This document shows positions 40,165 through 48,327 of a stretch of 64,000 nt of DNA, one piece after another. The translations under genes and the position numbers were made by a program. Under the pieces are notes generated by a model. The model did no database searches. It was not told the DNA's origin and saw only the letters and a program-made list of their open reading frames with translations. Position 1 is the first letter of the stretch, and every line of letters starts with the position of its first letter. The DNA is from Pseudomonas quebecensis (lineage in GTDB: Bacteria; Pseudomonadota; Gammaproteobacteria; Pseudomonadales; Pseudomonadaceae), in NCBI RefSeq assembly GCF_026410085.1, contig NZ_CP112866.1, forward strand, positions 372,001 through 436,000. The letters run 5' to 3'.

Positions 40165-41430
40165 TCATAAACGTATGGACAGGCCGTCGGCCAGGGATTG
40201 TCGATAGGCGCGCCACGCGGGCACGCTGCCCATCAACAGCGCGGCGGCCAGGATACCGGCGAGCAGGGTCCATTCATATTCGCTCGGCCATGACATCGGC
40301 AGGTCCAGGCCATAGTTGGCCTGCAGGTAACCGCGCGAGGCGGCGATGCATACGTACAGCAGGCCGACGCCGGCGATCACCCCGGACAGTGCCAATGCAA
40401 ACGCTTCGAAGATCAGCAGCGTCGCGATATGCCAGGGTCGCGCGCCCACCGAACGCAAAATCGCCATTTCGCGACGGCGTTCGTTGAGGCTGGTGAGGAT
40501 CGCCGTGAGCATGCCGATCAAACCGGTCAGCACCACGAACAGCGAGATCACGAACAGCGCTTTTTCAGCGGTGCCCATCATGCTCCACAGCTCCTGCAAC
40601 GCCACGCCCGGCAGAATCGCCAGCATCGGTTCGCCACGAAACTCATTGATCTGCCGCTGCAGCGCGAAGGTGGAAATCTTGTTGTTCAGGCCCAGCATGA
40701 AGGCCGTGATGGCTTGCGGCGTGAGGTCCATGTTGCGCGCCTGGTCCGCGCTGATCCGGCCTTTGCCTTGAGCGGGAACGCCGTTGTGCCAGTCGATGTG
40801 AATCGCTTCCATGCCACCAAGGCTGATATGCAGCGTACGGTCCACCGGCGTACCGGTGCGCTTGAGAATACCGACCACGGTGAAGGGTTTGTCATCGTGC
40901 TTGACCAGGCTGACCACCGCTACGCCATGGGCCAGCACCAGTTTGTCGCCGAGTTTGTAGTGCAGCGCATCCGCCACTTCCGCACCGAGCACCACTTCGA
41001 ACGGGTCGCTGGCGAAGGCACGGCCGCTGGCCAGTTCGAGGTTTTGCTTGCGGCCGTACTGGTAGTGCTCGAAGTAGGATTGGTTGGTGCCCATCACGCG
41101 ATAGCCGCGGTGGGAGTCCCCGAGTGAAATCGGGATGGCCCATTTCACCTGAGGGTTGGCGGCGAAGTGCTCGTAGCTGTCCCAACGAATGTTGTTGGTG
41201 GCGTTGCCGATGCGGAACACCGAGTACAGCAGCAGATTGACCGAACCGGAGCGCGCGCCGACGATCAGGTCGGTGCCGCTGATGGTGCTGGCGAAACTGT
41301 TGCGTGCCTCAACGCGTACGCGCTCCACCGCCAGCAACAGGCACACCGACAGGGCGATGGCGAAGGCGGTGAGGATCGCGGTAAAGCGGCGGTTAGCCAG
41401 GCTGGCCATGGCTAGACGAAACAGATACAT
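40165..41430 (-). CDS. ABC transporter permease, MacB/LolC-FtsX type
   Basis: This is an inner-membrane permease of 421 residues with the four-helix MacB/FtsX layout. One helix lies at about 20-40 (AILTAFAIALSVCLLLAVERV). A large periplasmic domain of about 230 residues follows, then three C-terminal helices starting at ALFVISLFVVLTGLIGMLTAI. The coupling segment SLNERRREMAILRSVGARPWHI is typical of the FtsX/LolC family. The start is the ATG at 41430, 1 bp after the ATPase stop. It pairs with that ATPase. Such systems work on periplasmic or outer-membrane substrates rather than importing ions, so a role in zinc mobilisation would be indirect. Confidence 0.88.
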   Translation of the reverse strand: MYLFRLAMASLANRRFTAILTAFAIALSVCLLLAVERVRVEARNSFASTISGTDLIVGARSGSVNLLLYSVFRIGNATNNIRWDSYEHFAANPQVKWAIPISLGDSHRGYRVMGTNQSYFEHYQYGRKQNLELASGRAFASDPFEVVLGAEVADALHYKLGDKLVLAHGVAVVSLVKHDDKPFTVVGILKRTGTPVDRTLHISLGGMEAIHIDWHNGVPAQGKGRISADQARNMDLTPQAITAFMLGLNNKISTFALQRQINEFRGEPMLAILPGVALQELWSMMGTAEKALFVISLFVVLTGLIGMLTAILTSLNERRREMAILRSVGARPWHIATLLIFEAFALALSGVIAGVGLLYVCIAASRGYLQANYGLDLPMSWPSEYEWTLLAGILAAALLMGSVPAWRAYRQSLADGLSIRL

Positions 41431-41431
41431 C

Positions 41432-42142
41432 TCAAACCTCTGCGGGCGTGGCGGCGCGATTGAGCTCGGCCAGCGAAAGATGACGGTCGAACAGCGGCGC
41501 CAGGCTCTGGTCGTGGCTGACAAACAACAGGCTGGCCCCCGCGTCGCGGCACTCGGCGAACAGCAATTGGATGAAGGCTTCGCGGGCGTCGTAATCCAGG
41601 GCCGAGGTGGGTTCGTCGGCAATCACCAGTTCCGGTTGGCCGATCAACGCACGGGCGGCGGCCACCCGTTGCTGCTGGCCGATGGACAGCGAATCGGCAC
41701 GACGCGCCAGCAGGTCTTTGTCCTTCAGGCCCAGGTGCGCAAGCAGAGTGGCGGCCGCCTGGTCGACGCTGCCGTGACGCTGGACCGCGCGTTGCGCACG
41801 CAGCCTGGAAAAGTGGCAGGGCAACTCGACGTTCTCGCGCACCGACAGAAACGGCAGCAGGTTGAACTGCTGGAAAATGTAGCCGGTGTGGTCGACACGG
41901 AACCGATCGCGCGCGCCCGCCGACAGCGCGGTAAGTTCCTGGCCGAGCAGGCGAATGCTGCCGCGACCGGGTTTCTGCACGCCGCCGAGCAACCCTAACA
42001 GGGTGGTCTTACCGCTGCCGCTGGGGCCTTTGAGAAACAGGGTTTCGCCGCGCTCCAGGCGGAAGGCGGGGATATCCAGCAGTTGAGGATGACCGGGCCA
42101 GTTAAAGCCCAGGTCGGACAGTTCGATCAATGGCTGGGTCAT
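41432..42142 (-). CDS. ABC transporter ATP-binding protein (LolD/MacB type)
   Basis: This is the nucleotide-binding subunit for the adjacent FtsX-type permease, with 236 residues. Walker A is GPSGSGKTTLL (about residue 40), the Q-loop YIFQQFNLLPFLSV, the signature SLSIGQQQRVAAARAL, Walker B LVIADEPTSALD and the switch His in FVSHDQS. The signature reads LSIGQQQ rather than LSGGQ, a modest variation. The ATG at 42142 is chosen; a GTG two codons earlier directly follows the DUF2796 stop and is possible. It is part of the predicted Zur-controlled operon. Confidence 0.9.
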   Translation of the reverse strand: MTQPLIELSDLGFNWPGHPQLLDIPAFRLERGETLFLKGPSGSGKTTLLGLLGGVQKPGRGSIRLLGQELTALSAGARDRFRVDHTGYIFQQFNLLPFLSVRENVELPCHFSRLRAQRAVQRHGSVDQAAATLLAHLGLKDKDLLARRADSLSIGQQQRVAAARALIGQPELVIADEPTSALDYDAREAFIQLLFAECRDAGASLLFVSHDQSLAPLFDRHLSLAELNRAATPAEV

Positions 42143-42148
42143 GGGCAC

Positions 42149-42748
42149 TCAGAACTTCAGGGTGGCTGCGGTGGCCGTCGCGTCGACGCCTTGCTGGCCG
42201 CTCGGGCCGATCAGTTGTACCTGGATTTTCAGGGTGGCGGGGAAGGTCTTGAACACTTGGGTCAGGTCCAGATTGCCCAGGGCGGTCGGTGTGGCGCAGG
42301 TGAATTGATAGTGAGCGTGGATCTCGCTGTGGTCGTGATGGTGCTCATGGGCGGCTGCGCCTTTGCCGTCGGTGGCGTCATCATCGTCGTCATGATCGGC
42401 TTCGGGCTTGTCACCGAACAGCGGGCTGTTGAGTTCCTGGGAGCTGACCTTGCAACCGGCGGCCTTGGGCAGGTTGAACAGGGCGACAGGGTTTTCCAGT
42501 TGCTCGCGCGCGGCGGCGACCTTGGCTTTGTCGGCGGCGCTGCTGGCCACGTGCTCGAATCCCACCAGGTTCATCGCCGGGCTGTCCAGCTCAAGCTCCA
42601 GCGTCTGACCATCAAGCACGGCGTTAAGGCGAGCAACACCGTGTTCGTGGGCGCCGAGGCTGCCGTGTTCGTGATCATGGTCATCATGCGCCTGGGCGAC
42701 AGCCAGTGGCAGCAGGGCAAACGGCAAGGCAAGCAACAGACGGCGCAT
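42149..42748 (-). CDS. DUF2796 histidine-rich periplasmic protein, predicted zinc binder
   Basis: This is an exported protein of 199 residues and the first gene of the operon. The signal peptide RRLLLALPFALLPLAVAQA is followed at once by the metal-binding stretch HDDHDHEHGSLGAHEHG. A second His/Asp-rich loop lies near residue 130 (EADHDDDDD...AAHEHHHDHSEIHAHY). These are typical zinc-binding sequences. The start ATG at 42748 has GGGAG upstream; the longer frame overlaps the divergent gene. In P. aeruginosa the homologous PA4063 is strongly induced by zinc limitation. A Zur-like box lies just upstream. It probably captures periplasmic zinc for the system. Confidence 0.88.
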   Translation of the reverse strand: MRRLLLALPFALLPLAVAQAHDDHDHEHGSLGAHEHGVARLNAVLDGQTLELELDSPAMNLVGFEHVASSAADKAKVAAAREQLENPVALFNLPKAAGCKVSSQELNSPLFGDKPEADHDDDDDATDGKGAAAHEHHHDHSEIHAHYQFTCATPTALGNLDLTQVFKTFPATLKIQVQLIGPSGQQGVDATATAATLKF

Positions 42749-42773
42749 GGAAAAGCTCCCGGAGATGAAAGTT

Positions 42774-42795
42774 TTGTTATGTAATCTTATAACAA
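42774..42795 (-). promoter_or_regulatory. Zur-like operator upstream of the DUF2796 operon
   Basis: The 15-mer TGTAATCTTATAACA (42780-42794) matches the Zur core TGTTATA-N-TATAACA at 12 of 14 positions. An overlapping TTGTTAT half-site (42774-42780) makes a larger inverted repeat with TATAACAA. It lies 26-47 bp before the DUF2796 start and about 85 bp before the divergent gene. Confidence 0.7.
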
Positions 42796-42879
42796 TGTGT
42801 CGAGAGTTTGCCCGCCCGCTTGGCGTTGTGCAAGCCACATGGGAGCATGCCGGTCGGAAAAACTGCGGGAGTAGGGGCG

Positions 42880-43227
42880 ATGTTGCGAATTCGTGGAACC
42901 ATCGGCGACCTGCCGGTGGATTTGACTGTAGAGATGGACGACGGCGATTGGGCACGCCTGGGCGCGCAATTTCAGGCCGCGCCAGTAGCCCCGGCGAGCG
43001 CTGGCCCGGCTGCGGCGGCGAAACCCGGTGATGATCTATGGCAGAGCGCCCAGGACCTGTTACGCAATGCCGGCCAACTCAGCGGCCTGGAATTGCTCGA
43101 TCAACTGGAAGGCTTGGCCGGCGATGCGGCAGTGGGCAAACGCCTGCTGGTGCGCCTGCGCCACAGCGCCAAGGTCAAGGTGGTCAGCGGCGGGGATACG
43201 CCGCTGTACCGTTGGCTCGGCGATTAG
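42880..43227 (+). CDS. Hypothetical protein divergent from the zinc operon
   Basis: This is a 115-residue cytosolic protein with no family I can name. It begins MLRIRGTIGDLPVDLTVEMDD, has a Pro/Ala-rich middle (AAPVAPASAGPAAAAKP) and a basic helical C terminus ending PLYRWLGD. I take the ATG at 42880 (GGGAG about 10 bases upstream) over two earlier in-frame starts that run into the operator region. Its position next to the DUF2796 operon and cnoX matches P. aeruginosa PA4062. Its stop TAG overlaps the stop of the convergent cnoX gene. Confidence 0.65.
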   Translation: MLRIRGTIGDLPVDLTVEMDDGDWARLGAQFQAAPVAPASAGPAAAAKPGDDLWQSAQDLLRNAGQLSGLELLDQLEGLAGDAAVGKRLLVRLRHSAKVKVVSGGDTPLYRWLGD

Positions 43228-44096
43228 TACAGCGCAGCGAACAACTTGCGGCGGTACACGGTGACCAGCGGGTGATCATTGCCCAGCAGTTCGAACACCT
43301 GCAGCAAGGTCTTGTGCGGCAGGCCTTCGTTGTAGCTGCGGTTGCGGACGAATAATTTGAGCAGACCGTCCAGTGCCGCATCGTACTGCTGGCGCGCCAG
43401 TTGCTGGATAGCCAGCTGATAGGCCGCTTCGTCGTCCTGCGGGTTTTGCGCCAGCCGGCTTTTCAAGTCGGCGGCGTCCGGCAGCTCGGCGGCCTGGCGC
43501 AGGAAGGTGATCTGTGCCTTGGCCCCGGCGAGAGCGGCTTTGTGGTCGTCGCTTTTCACGGCATCGAGCACGGCCTGGGCTTCACCCAACTCACCGCGTT
43601 CAGCCAGGCAGCGCGCGTACAGAATCAGTGCGGCGGCGTTAGTGTTGTCCTCGCCCAGCAGCGCGACCAATAGGGCTTCGGCGTCACTGATACGGCCTTC
43701 TGCGAATAACGCCTGGGCCTGCACCAATGGATCAGCCGCCTTCGGCGCAGGCATCTGCACATGCGGCTCAAGCATCGCCCGCACCGCCGACTCCGGCTGT
43801 GCCCCGGCGAACCCGTCCACCGGCTGACCGTCCTTGAACAGCACCACCGTCGGCAGGCTTTGAATGCCAAACCGCGCAACGATGTCCTGCTCGGCCTCGC
43901 AATCGACCTTGGCAAGCAGCAACTCACCCTGATAACTCTCGGCAATCTGCGCCAGCATCGGCATCAACGCCTTGCACGGCGCGCACCACTCGGCCCAGAA
44001 ATCTACGAGTACAGGTTTGTGGAATGAGTTTTCGATTACCGCCTGGTCGAAGGTGGCAGTGGTGGCGTCGAAGATATATGGGGTGGGCTCACTCAT
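43224..44096 (-). CDS. cnoX: Thioredoxin-TPR chaperone CnoX (YbbN)
   Basis: CnoX is a chaperedoxin that holds oxidatively damaged proteins and passes them to GroEL or DnaK. The 290-residue protein has a thioredoxin domain (residues about 5-110) with WCAPCK, then TPR-like helices (AQALFAEGRISDAEALLVALL, LYARCLAERGELGEAQAVLDAV) to the end. E. coli CnoX lacks the first active-site Cys, but here both are present, so this protein could also reduce disulfides, as reported for Caulobacter. The start is the ATG at 44096. The stop overlaps the neighbouring hypothetical gene by four bases. The abi gene lies 73 bp upstream on the same strand. Confidence 0.9.
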   Translation of the reverse strand: MSEPTPYIFDATTATFDQAVIENSFHKPVLVDFWAEWCAPCKALMPMLAQIAESYQGELLLAKVDCEAEQDIVARFGIQSLPTVVLFKDGQPVDGFAGAQPESAVRAMLEPHVQMPAPKAADPLVQAQALFAEGRISDAEALLVALLGEDNTNAAALILYARCLAERGELGEAQAVLDAVKSDDHKAALAGAKAQITFLRQAAELPDAADLKSRLAQNPQDDEAAYQLAIQQLARQQYDAALDGLLKLFVRNRSYNEGLPHKTLLQVFELLGNDHPLVTVYRRKLFAALY

Positions 44097-44169
44097 GGGG
44101 CGTCTCGAAGAAAGCGGGAATGGGGGCAACTATAAGGGCTGGCGAAAGCTACCGGAAGCAGCAGGGCGC

Positions 44170-45171
44170 TCAGTTTTCAAGCGCATGCCAAAAAGGGTCC
44201 TGATACCAATTGAGAGGGAAGCCCATCGCTTTAAGGCTAACGTCGGGAAAATCGCAAATCAGTTGATGCAAGCGTTGATCCCAGTGGCTGTCGGGGCTCA
44301 CTTGATGTGTCAGATGATTCAAAATGCAGAGTGCTGCAAAAATGCGGGTGTGCGGCCCGGGCTGAAAGAGATGTTTGGGCCATAAAAAATTGGCTTTCTT
44401 TGGCAGTTCGGGACGAATACCTAATTCTCGGTTCCACAGCCGTGAATGATGGGCGCAGATGTTTCGAATGGTGGTCAGGGTGTGCAGCCAAGACTGCATC
44501 AGGGGAGCCGCAATTCCCAGACGCCTGGCAATCGCCTTTTTGTCCGCGTCTTTCGCCAAGCCTTTATATAAATGGGATATATCGCCCAGTGTCAGTTCCT
44601 CCAACATCGCCCAACCTGGCATAAGAGGTGGGTGGGCGTAGGTGGTGGGGTAGTGGCGGGCGTAGCTTTCTTTAGCTCTTTGGCGTTTAAGGAGGCATTT
44701 TCTCCTGTCGTCCGCACGGGATCTATCGATGCGCTCGCATTCGCGCTGAAAATCACGCATGGCGGTGGATTGTTTGAAGGACAGCGTCGTAAGCAGCCGC
44801 TGATGATCGAACATCTGATGGAACATTCGTGGGTCCATATACCAATGACTGCCATGGGCGGGGCCCATATGGTTGCTGATGACTGCACGAGATGCGATTT
44901 CGACTCTCTCGATGGCATCCATGGTCAGTAAACGAAGCCGTCGATCAAAGTCGTAGAGACGCGTTAACTGACGAAACTGGCTGCCATCACGAAAGCGATG
45001 ATCGATATCCTCCGGTTGTTGAAACGGTCGCATATAGGGGCTGAGCCTAAAGAAGCTGACCGATTGCAAAAAAGACTCTGCATGAACCTTATCCTGAACA
45101 TTCAGCCCGCGGTGCTTGAGCAGCTCAAGCTGGGCGCGAACGTCAATGGCGGGTTTGCTGAATGTCCTCAT
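44170..45171 (-). CDS. Abi_2/AbiF-family HEPN protein, predicted RNase toxin
   Basis: This is an abortive-infection family protein (Abi_2; AbiD/AbiF group) of 333 residues. The N-terminal half has the family stretch LYDFDRRLRLLTMDAIERVEI (about residues 72-92). The HEPN catalytic motif RxxxxH is R236-N-I-C-A-H241 in TTIRNICAHHSRLWNRELG, the best conserved part of the family. HEPN proteins of this type cut RNA and act as toxins in phage defence or toxin-antitoxin pairs. I use the ATG at 45171. Upstream frames run through a T8 tract and repeats that look like an RNA gene. The gene is visibly more AT-rich than its neighbours and interrupts an order that is otherwise conserved, so it was probably acquired. 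Confidence 0.82.
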   Translation of the reverse strand: MRTFSKPAIDVRAQLELLKHRGLNVQDKVHAESFLQSVSFFRLSPYMRPFQQPEDIDHRFRDGSQFRQLTRLYDFDRRLRLLTMDAIERVEIASRAVISNHMGPAHGSHWYMDPRMFHQMFDHQRLLTTLSFKQSTAMRDFQRECERIDRSRADDRRKCLLKRQRAKESYARHYPTTYAHPPLMPGWAMLEELTLGDISHLYKGLAKDADKKAIARRLGIAAPLMQSWLHTLTTIRNICAHHSRLWNRELGIRPELPKKANFLWPKHLFQPGPHTRIFAALCILNHLTHQVSPDSHWDQRLHQLICDFPDVSLKAMGFPLNWYQDPFWHALEN

Positions 45172-45189
45172 GCTCAAAAAATACCGGGC

Positions 45190-45436
45190 AAAAAAAACCC
45201 GCACAATTTGTGCTTGGTTGCTAACGCAACCAGAGGCATGGCGGGTGTATTGCTGCAAAGGTTAGGTAGCCGCCCGATTTTTTGCAAGGGCGTTAAGCGC
45301 TCAGCAATGATTGAAATTGTTTGGAAAAACATGCAGATCGATGGCCCAGGCCGCTTGCGAAGAAGGGCATTTTCCATGCGCCTGCTTTTGCTGTCTTAAC
45401 CAATCTATTGCTGAAAATCTGTAACGTGCGGGTTTA
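45190..45436 (-). ncRNA. Predicted structured RNA upstream of the abi gene
   Basis: These 247 bases between the methyltransferase stop and abi have no credible ORF but strong internal pairing on the minus strand. The ends pair: AAACCCGCAC (45435-45426) with GTGCGGGTTT (45204-45195), closing a loop of about 220 bases. Inside, TCAGCAATAGATTG (45414-45401) pairs with CAATCATTGCTGA (45313-45301), 13 bp with one bulged A. TGGTTGC-GTTA-GCAACCA (45232-45215) is a perfect 7-bp tetraloop hairpin. GCACAAATTGTGC follows and leads into GGG and T8 (45197-45190), a Rho-independent terminator just before the abi ribosome site. No own promoter is obvious, so it may be made by read-through from the methyltransferase. 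A MITE-like insertion is the main alternative. Confidence 0.6.
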
Positions 45437-46087
45437 ACGCTTCGAATGGTACAGGCTCACCTTGCGAAACTCCCACGGCTCGGCCAGGTCCGGCAGGGTC
45501 AGGGCATCCAGTATGTCCAGGCGTCGATAGGCGGGGTGTTGGAAGTCCCGCACGCGGGAGTCCGCCACCAGTGCTTCGCGTCCACGGCTGAGGAAGTGAT
45601 CCAGCAGCGGCAGGTTAGCGCGGTCGTAGAGCACGTCGGCGACCAGGATCAGGTCGAAGCGGTCGGCTTCGGCGAAAAAGTCCGCCGAGTAACTCAGTTT
45701 CACACCGTTGAGTTCGGCGTTCGCCCGGCAGGACGCTAATGCCAGCGGGTCCAGGTCGCAGGCCACCACTTCCAGCGCACCCGCTTTAACCGCCGCAATA
45801 CCGGCCACACCGGAGCCGGCGCCGAAATCCAGCACGCGCTTGCCTTTCACCCATTCCGGGTTTGCCGCCAGATACCGCGCCAGCGCCAGGCCGCTGGCCC
45901 AGCAGAAACTCCAGTAGGGCGGTTCATGCAGAATGCGCCGGGTTTCCTCCTGGCTGAAGGCGCGGTCCATGTTGTCCGCGTCCAGCAGCCATAACGACAG
46001 GTCGGTGCCCGGCAGCGCGCAGGGCACCAGGTGTGCGTCGCCGATCAGATCGCTCAGGGCGCGTTGCAGGTCCAGCGGTGGCGTCAT
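45434..46087 (-). CDS. Class I SAM-dependent methyltransferase (ETFB lysine methyltransferase-like)
   Basis: This is a cytosolic methyltransferase of 217 residues. Motif I is VLDFGAGSGVAGIAAVKAGA (about residues 86-105), the next acidic loop CDLDPLALAS and the post-motif LILVADVLYDRAN. The preceding EPPYWSFCWASGLALARYL is typical of the PrmA/ETFB-type protein lysine methyltransferase branch. A likely target is a protein, but none is indicated by context. The ATG overlaps the stop of the lipoprotein gene (ATGA). The stop TAA falls within the first bases of the predicted RNA upstream of abi. Confidence 0.82.
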   Translation of the reverse strand: MTPPLDLQRALSDLIGDAHLVPCALPGTDLSLWLLDADNMDRAFSQEETRRILHEPPYWSFCWASGLALARYLAANPEWVKGKRVLDFGAGSGVAGIAAVKAGALEVVACDLDPLALASCRANAELNGVKLSYSADFFAEADRFDLILVADVLYDRANLPLLDHFLSRGREALVADSRVRDFQHPAYRRLDILDALTLPDLAEPWEFRKVSLYHSKR

Positions 46088-46539
46088 GGTGCCTTGACGA
46101 GTTGCAGGGGGCCGGTGGTCTGTGTGATCGCCTGAGTAATGCGCACGGCGGGCAGGTGCAGGATCAACTGGCCGGACTGGCTGGCACGACCGCGCAGCTC
46201 AACCCGCGCGCCGGCCGGGAAAGCCTCGGGGTTGAACCGCAGGCGAAAGGCCAATGGCTTGCCGTTGCCGGTCAACACACTGCTGGCGAGCAGTTGCTGC
46301 GGGCGCGAGCGGTCGTCGATCACCAGCAGGGCCATTTCGACTTCGGCCCCGGCAGGCACATTGGTCAGGCTGCCGTTGATTTCACGCTGATAGGCCGGCA
46401 GTGGACCGAGGTCTTCGATTCCGGGGACTTTTTTCTCCTGCGCGGGCGCCGGCTGGGGCGCGCTCGGCTTGGGGGCTTCGCTGCTGCAGGCGACCAGGAC
46501 ACTGAACAAAGCGAGCAAAACAACGGGTCGTAACTGCAT
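46084..46539 (-). CDS. YbaY-like (type III pilotin-fold) lipoprotein
   Basis: This is a small lipoprotein of 151 residues. The signal peptide [14 protein letters not shown] ends in the lipobox LVAC, and Ser follows Cys, which favours outer-membrane sorting. A Pro/Ala linker ([18 protein letters not shown]) leads to a beta-sandwich domain like YbaY/YscW ([27 protein letters not shown]). The function is unknown. The start is the ATG at 46539 with GGAG eight bases upstream. It is the first gene of a minus-strand unit with the methyltransferase and is divergent from nrdR across about 140 bp. Confidence 0.8.
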   Translation of the reverse strand: MQLRPVVLLALFSVLVACSSEAPKPSAPQPAPAQEKKVPGIEDLGPLPAYQREINGSLTNVPAGAEVEMALLVIDDRSRPQQLLASSVLTGNGKPLAFRLRFNPEAFPAGARVELRGRASQSGQLILHLPAVRITQAITQTTGPLQLVKAP

Positions 46540-46678
46540 GTACGGCTCCAGAAGGGACAAAATCCGTGGCTTAAAAGAGAAGAAACATAATTGTCAGCCT
46601 ATATACCGTAAAGGCTATGGCTTGTCTTGCCATGGGGATGCGCTACCATGGCCCTCCCATTTTTTGTTGCCTGCCACC

Positions 46679-47149
46679 ATGCACTGTCCCTTCTGCGGTG
46701 CCAACGACACCAAGGTCATCGACTCGCGACTGGTCGCCGAGGGCGATCAAGTACGTCGCCGGCGCGAATGCCTGGCCTCCGGCTGCGGTGAACGTTTCAC
46801 CACCTTCGAAACCGCCGAACTGGTGTTGCCACGGCTGATCAAGTCTGACGGCAGCCGCCAGCCCTTCGACGAAGAAAAACTGCGCGCCGGTATGCAGCGC
46901 GCCCTGGAAAAACGCCCGGTAAGCGTCGAGCGGCTGGAAGCAGCCCTGGCGCATATCAAGCACAAGTTGCGAGCGACCGGCGAGCGCGAGGTCAAGAGCC
47001 TGGTCGTGGGCGAGTTGGTGATGGGCGAGCTGCAAAAACTCGACGAAGTCGCCTATATCCGTTTCGCCTCGGTGTATCGACGCTTCCAGGATCTCAACGA
47101 GTTCCGCGAAGAGATCGACCGCCTGGCCCGTGAGCCGGCCAAACAATGA
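46679..47149 (+). CDS. nrdR: Transcriptional repressor NrdR
   Basis: NrdR represses ribonucleotide reductase genes in response to dATP/ATP. The 156-residue protein begins with a zinc ribbon ([10 protein letters not shown], with C31 and C36 as the second pair). The ATP-cone domain follows ([31 protein letters not shown]). The ATG at 46679 directly gives the zinc ribbon, so longer frames are rejected. Its stop overlaps the ribD start (ATGA), so it is coupled to the riboflavin genes as in many gamma-proteobacteria. Confidence 0.97.
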   Translation: MHCPFCGANDTKVIDSRLVAEGDQVRRRRECLASGCGERFTTFETAELVLPRLIKSDGSRQPFDEEKLRAGMQRALEKRPVSVERLEAALAHIKHKLRATGEREVKSLVVGELVMGELQKLDEVAYIRFASVYRRFQDLNEFREEIDRLAREPAKQ

Positions 47150-48282
47150 ACCCACCTTCCGCTGAACAGGCCGTGCTCGACGCCCACTACATGGCCCGTG
47201 CCCTGGAGCTTGCGCGCAAGGGCGTGTACACCACCCATCCCAACCCTCGGGTCGGCTGCGTGATTGTGCGCGATGGGCAGATCGTCGGCGAAGGCTGGCA
47301 TGAGCGCACCGGCGAGCCCCACGCCGAGCCCAATGCCCTGCGCGCCGCCGGCGATAAAGCGCGCGGCGCCACGGTGTACGTGACCCTCGAACCTTGCAGC
47401 CACCATGGCCGCACACCGCCATGCGCCGATGCGCTGGTGAGTGCTGGCGTGGCGCGGGTGGTGGCCGGGATGCAGGACCCCAATCCGGAAGTCGCCGGGC
47501 GCGGCATGCAGCGTCTGGCTCAAGCCGGGATCGAGGTGCGCAGCGGCGTGCTGGAAAGCCAGGCGCGAGCGCTGAACCCGGGCTTTCTAAAGCGTATGGA
47601 GCAAGGCCTGCCTTTTGTGCGCGTCAAGCTGGCGATGAGTCTGGACGGTCGCACCGCAATGGCCAGCGGCGAAAGCCAGTGGATCACCGGCCCCGCCGCG
47701 CGCGCCGCCGTGCAACGGTTGCGCGCCGAAGCCAGCGTGGTGTTGACCGGTGCCGACACCGTACTGGCCGACGGCGCGCGGCTGACCGTGCGTGCCGCCG
47801 AACTGGGCCTCGATGAAGCCACGACCGCCTTGGCCATGTCGCGCCCGCCGCTGCGCGTGCTGATCGACGGCCGCCTGCGGGTACCGCTGAACGCACCGTT
47901 CTTCAAGGCCGGGCCGGCACTGGTCATCACCTGTGTGACGCCGGAAAACCAGTTCCCGCGTGGCCCCGAATGCCTCGTAGTGCCGGGCGTCGACGGTCAG
48001 GTCGACCTGCGTTCGGCGCTGGTGGCCCTGGCCGCCCGTGGCGTCAACGAGATACTGGTGGAGGCCGGGCCAAGCCTGGCGGGCGCTTTTGCGCAGCAGG
48101 GCCTGGTGGACGAATACGTGATATTCGTCGCCGGTAAATTTCTCGGCTCCGCCGCCCGGCCGTTGCTGGACTGGCCGCTTGAGAAACTGGCGGACGCTCC
48201 CCAACTCAAGATCACTGATATGCGCGCTGTAGGCGACGACTGGCGAGTCACTGCCATCCCTCTGCCAGCAGCCAGCGTATAA
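47146..48282 (+). CDS. ribD: Bifunctional riboflavin deaminase/reductase
   Basis: RibD carries out the deaminase and reductase steps in the early riboflavin pathway. The 378-residue protein has the N-terminal zinc deaminase with HAE at 59-61 and C84/C93 in [11 protein letters not shown]. The C-terminal reductase (about residues 150-375) has [23 protein letters not shown] and [12 protein letters not shown]. It is coupled to nrdR upstream and followed by ribE after 45 bp. Confidence 0.97.
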   Translation: MNPPSAEQAVLDAHYMARALELARKGVYTTHPNPRVGCVIVRDGQIVGEGWHERTGEPHAEPNALRAAGDKARGATVYVTLEPCSHHGRTPPCADALVSAGVARVVAGMQDPNPEVAGRGMQRLAQAGIEVRSGVLESQARALNPGFLKRMEQGLPFVRVKLAMSLDGRTAMASGESQWITGPAARAAVQRLRAEASVVLTGADTVLADGARLTVRAAELGLDEATTALAMSRPPLRVLIDGRLRVPLNAPFFKAGPALVITCVTPENQFPRGPECLVVPGVDGQVDLRSALVALAARGVNEILVEAGPSLAGAFAQQGLVDEYVIFVAGKFLGSAARPLLDWPLEKLADAPQLKITDMRAVGDDWRVTAIPLPAASV

Positions 48283-48327
48283 TTTCCGGCCTGCGCATCG
48301 CGCGGCCCCGTTTTCCAGGAGAAGGCC

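Noticed and set aside
45172..45258. Longer abi reading frame starting at 45258
   Set aside because: The extra 29 residues are read through the terminator hairpin and T8 tract and have no family match; the ATG at 45171 fits the family start.
45190..45436. MITE or IS remnant with terminal inverted repeats
   Set aside because: The 10-bp end repeats could be terminal repeats, but no target-site duplication is visible and the T8 terminator before a HEPN gene fits an RNA gene better. Not fully excluded.
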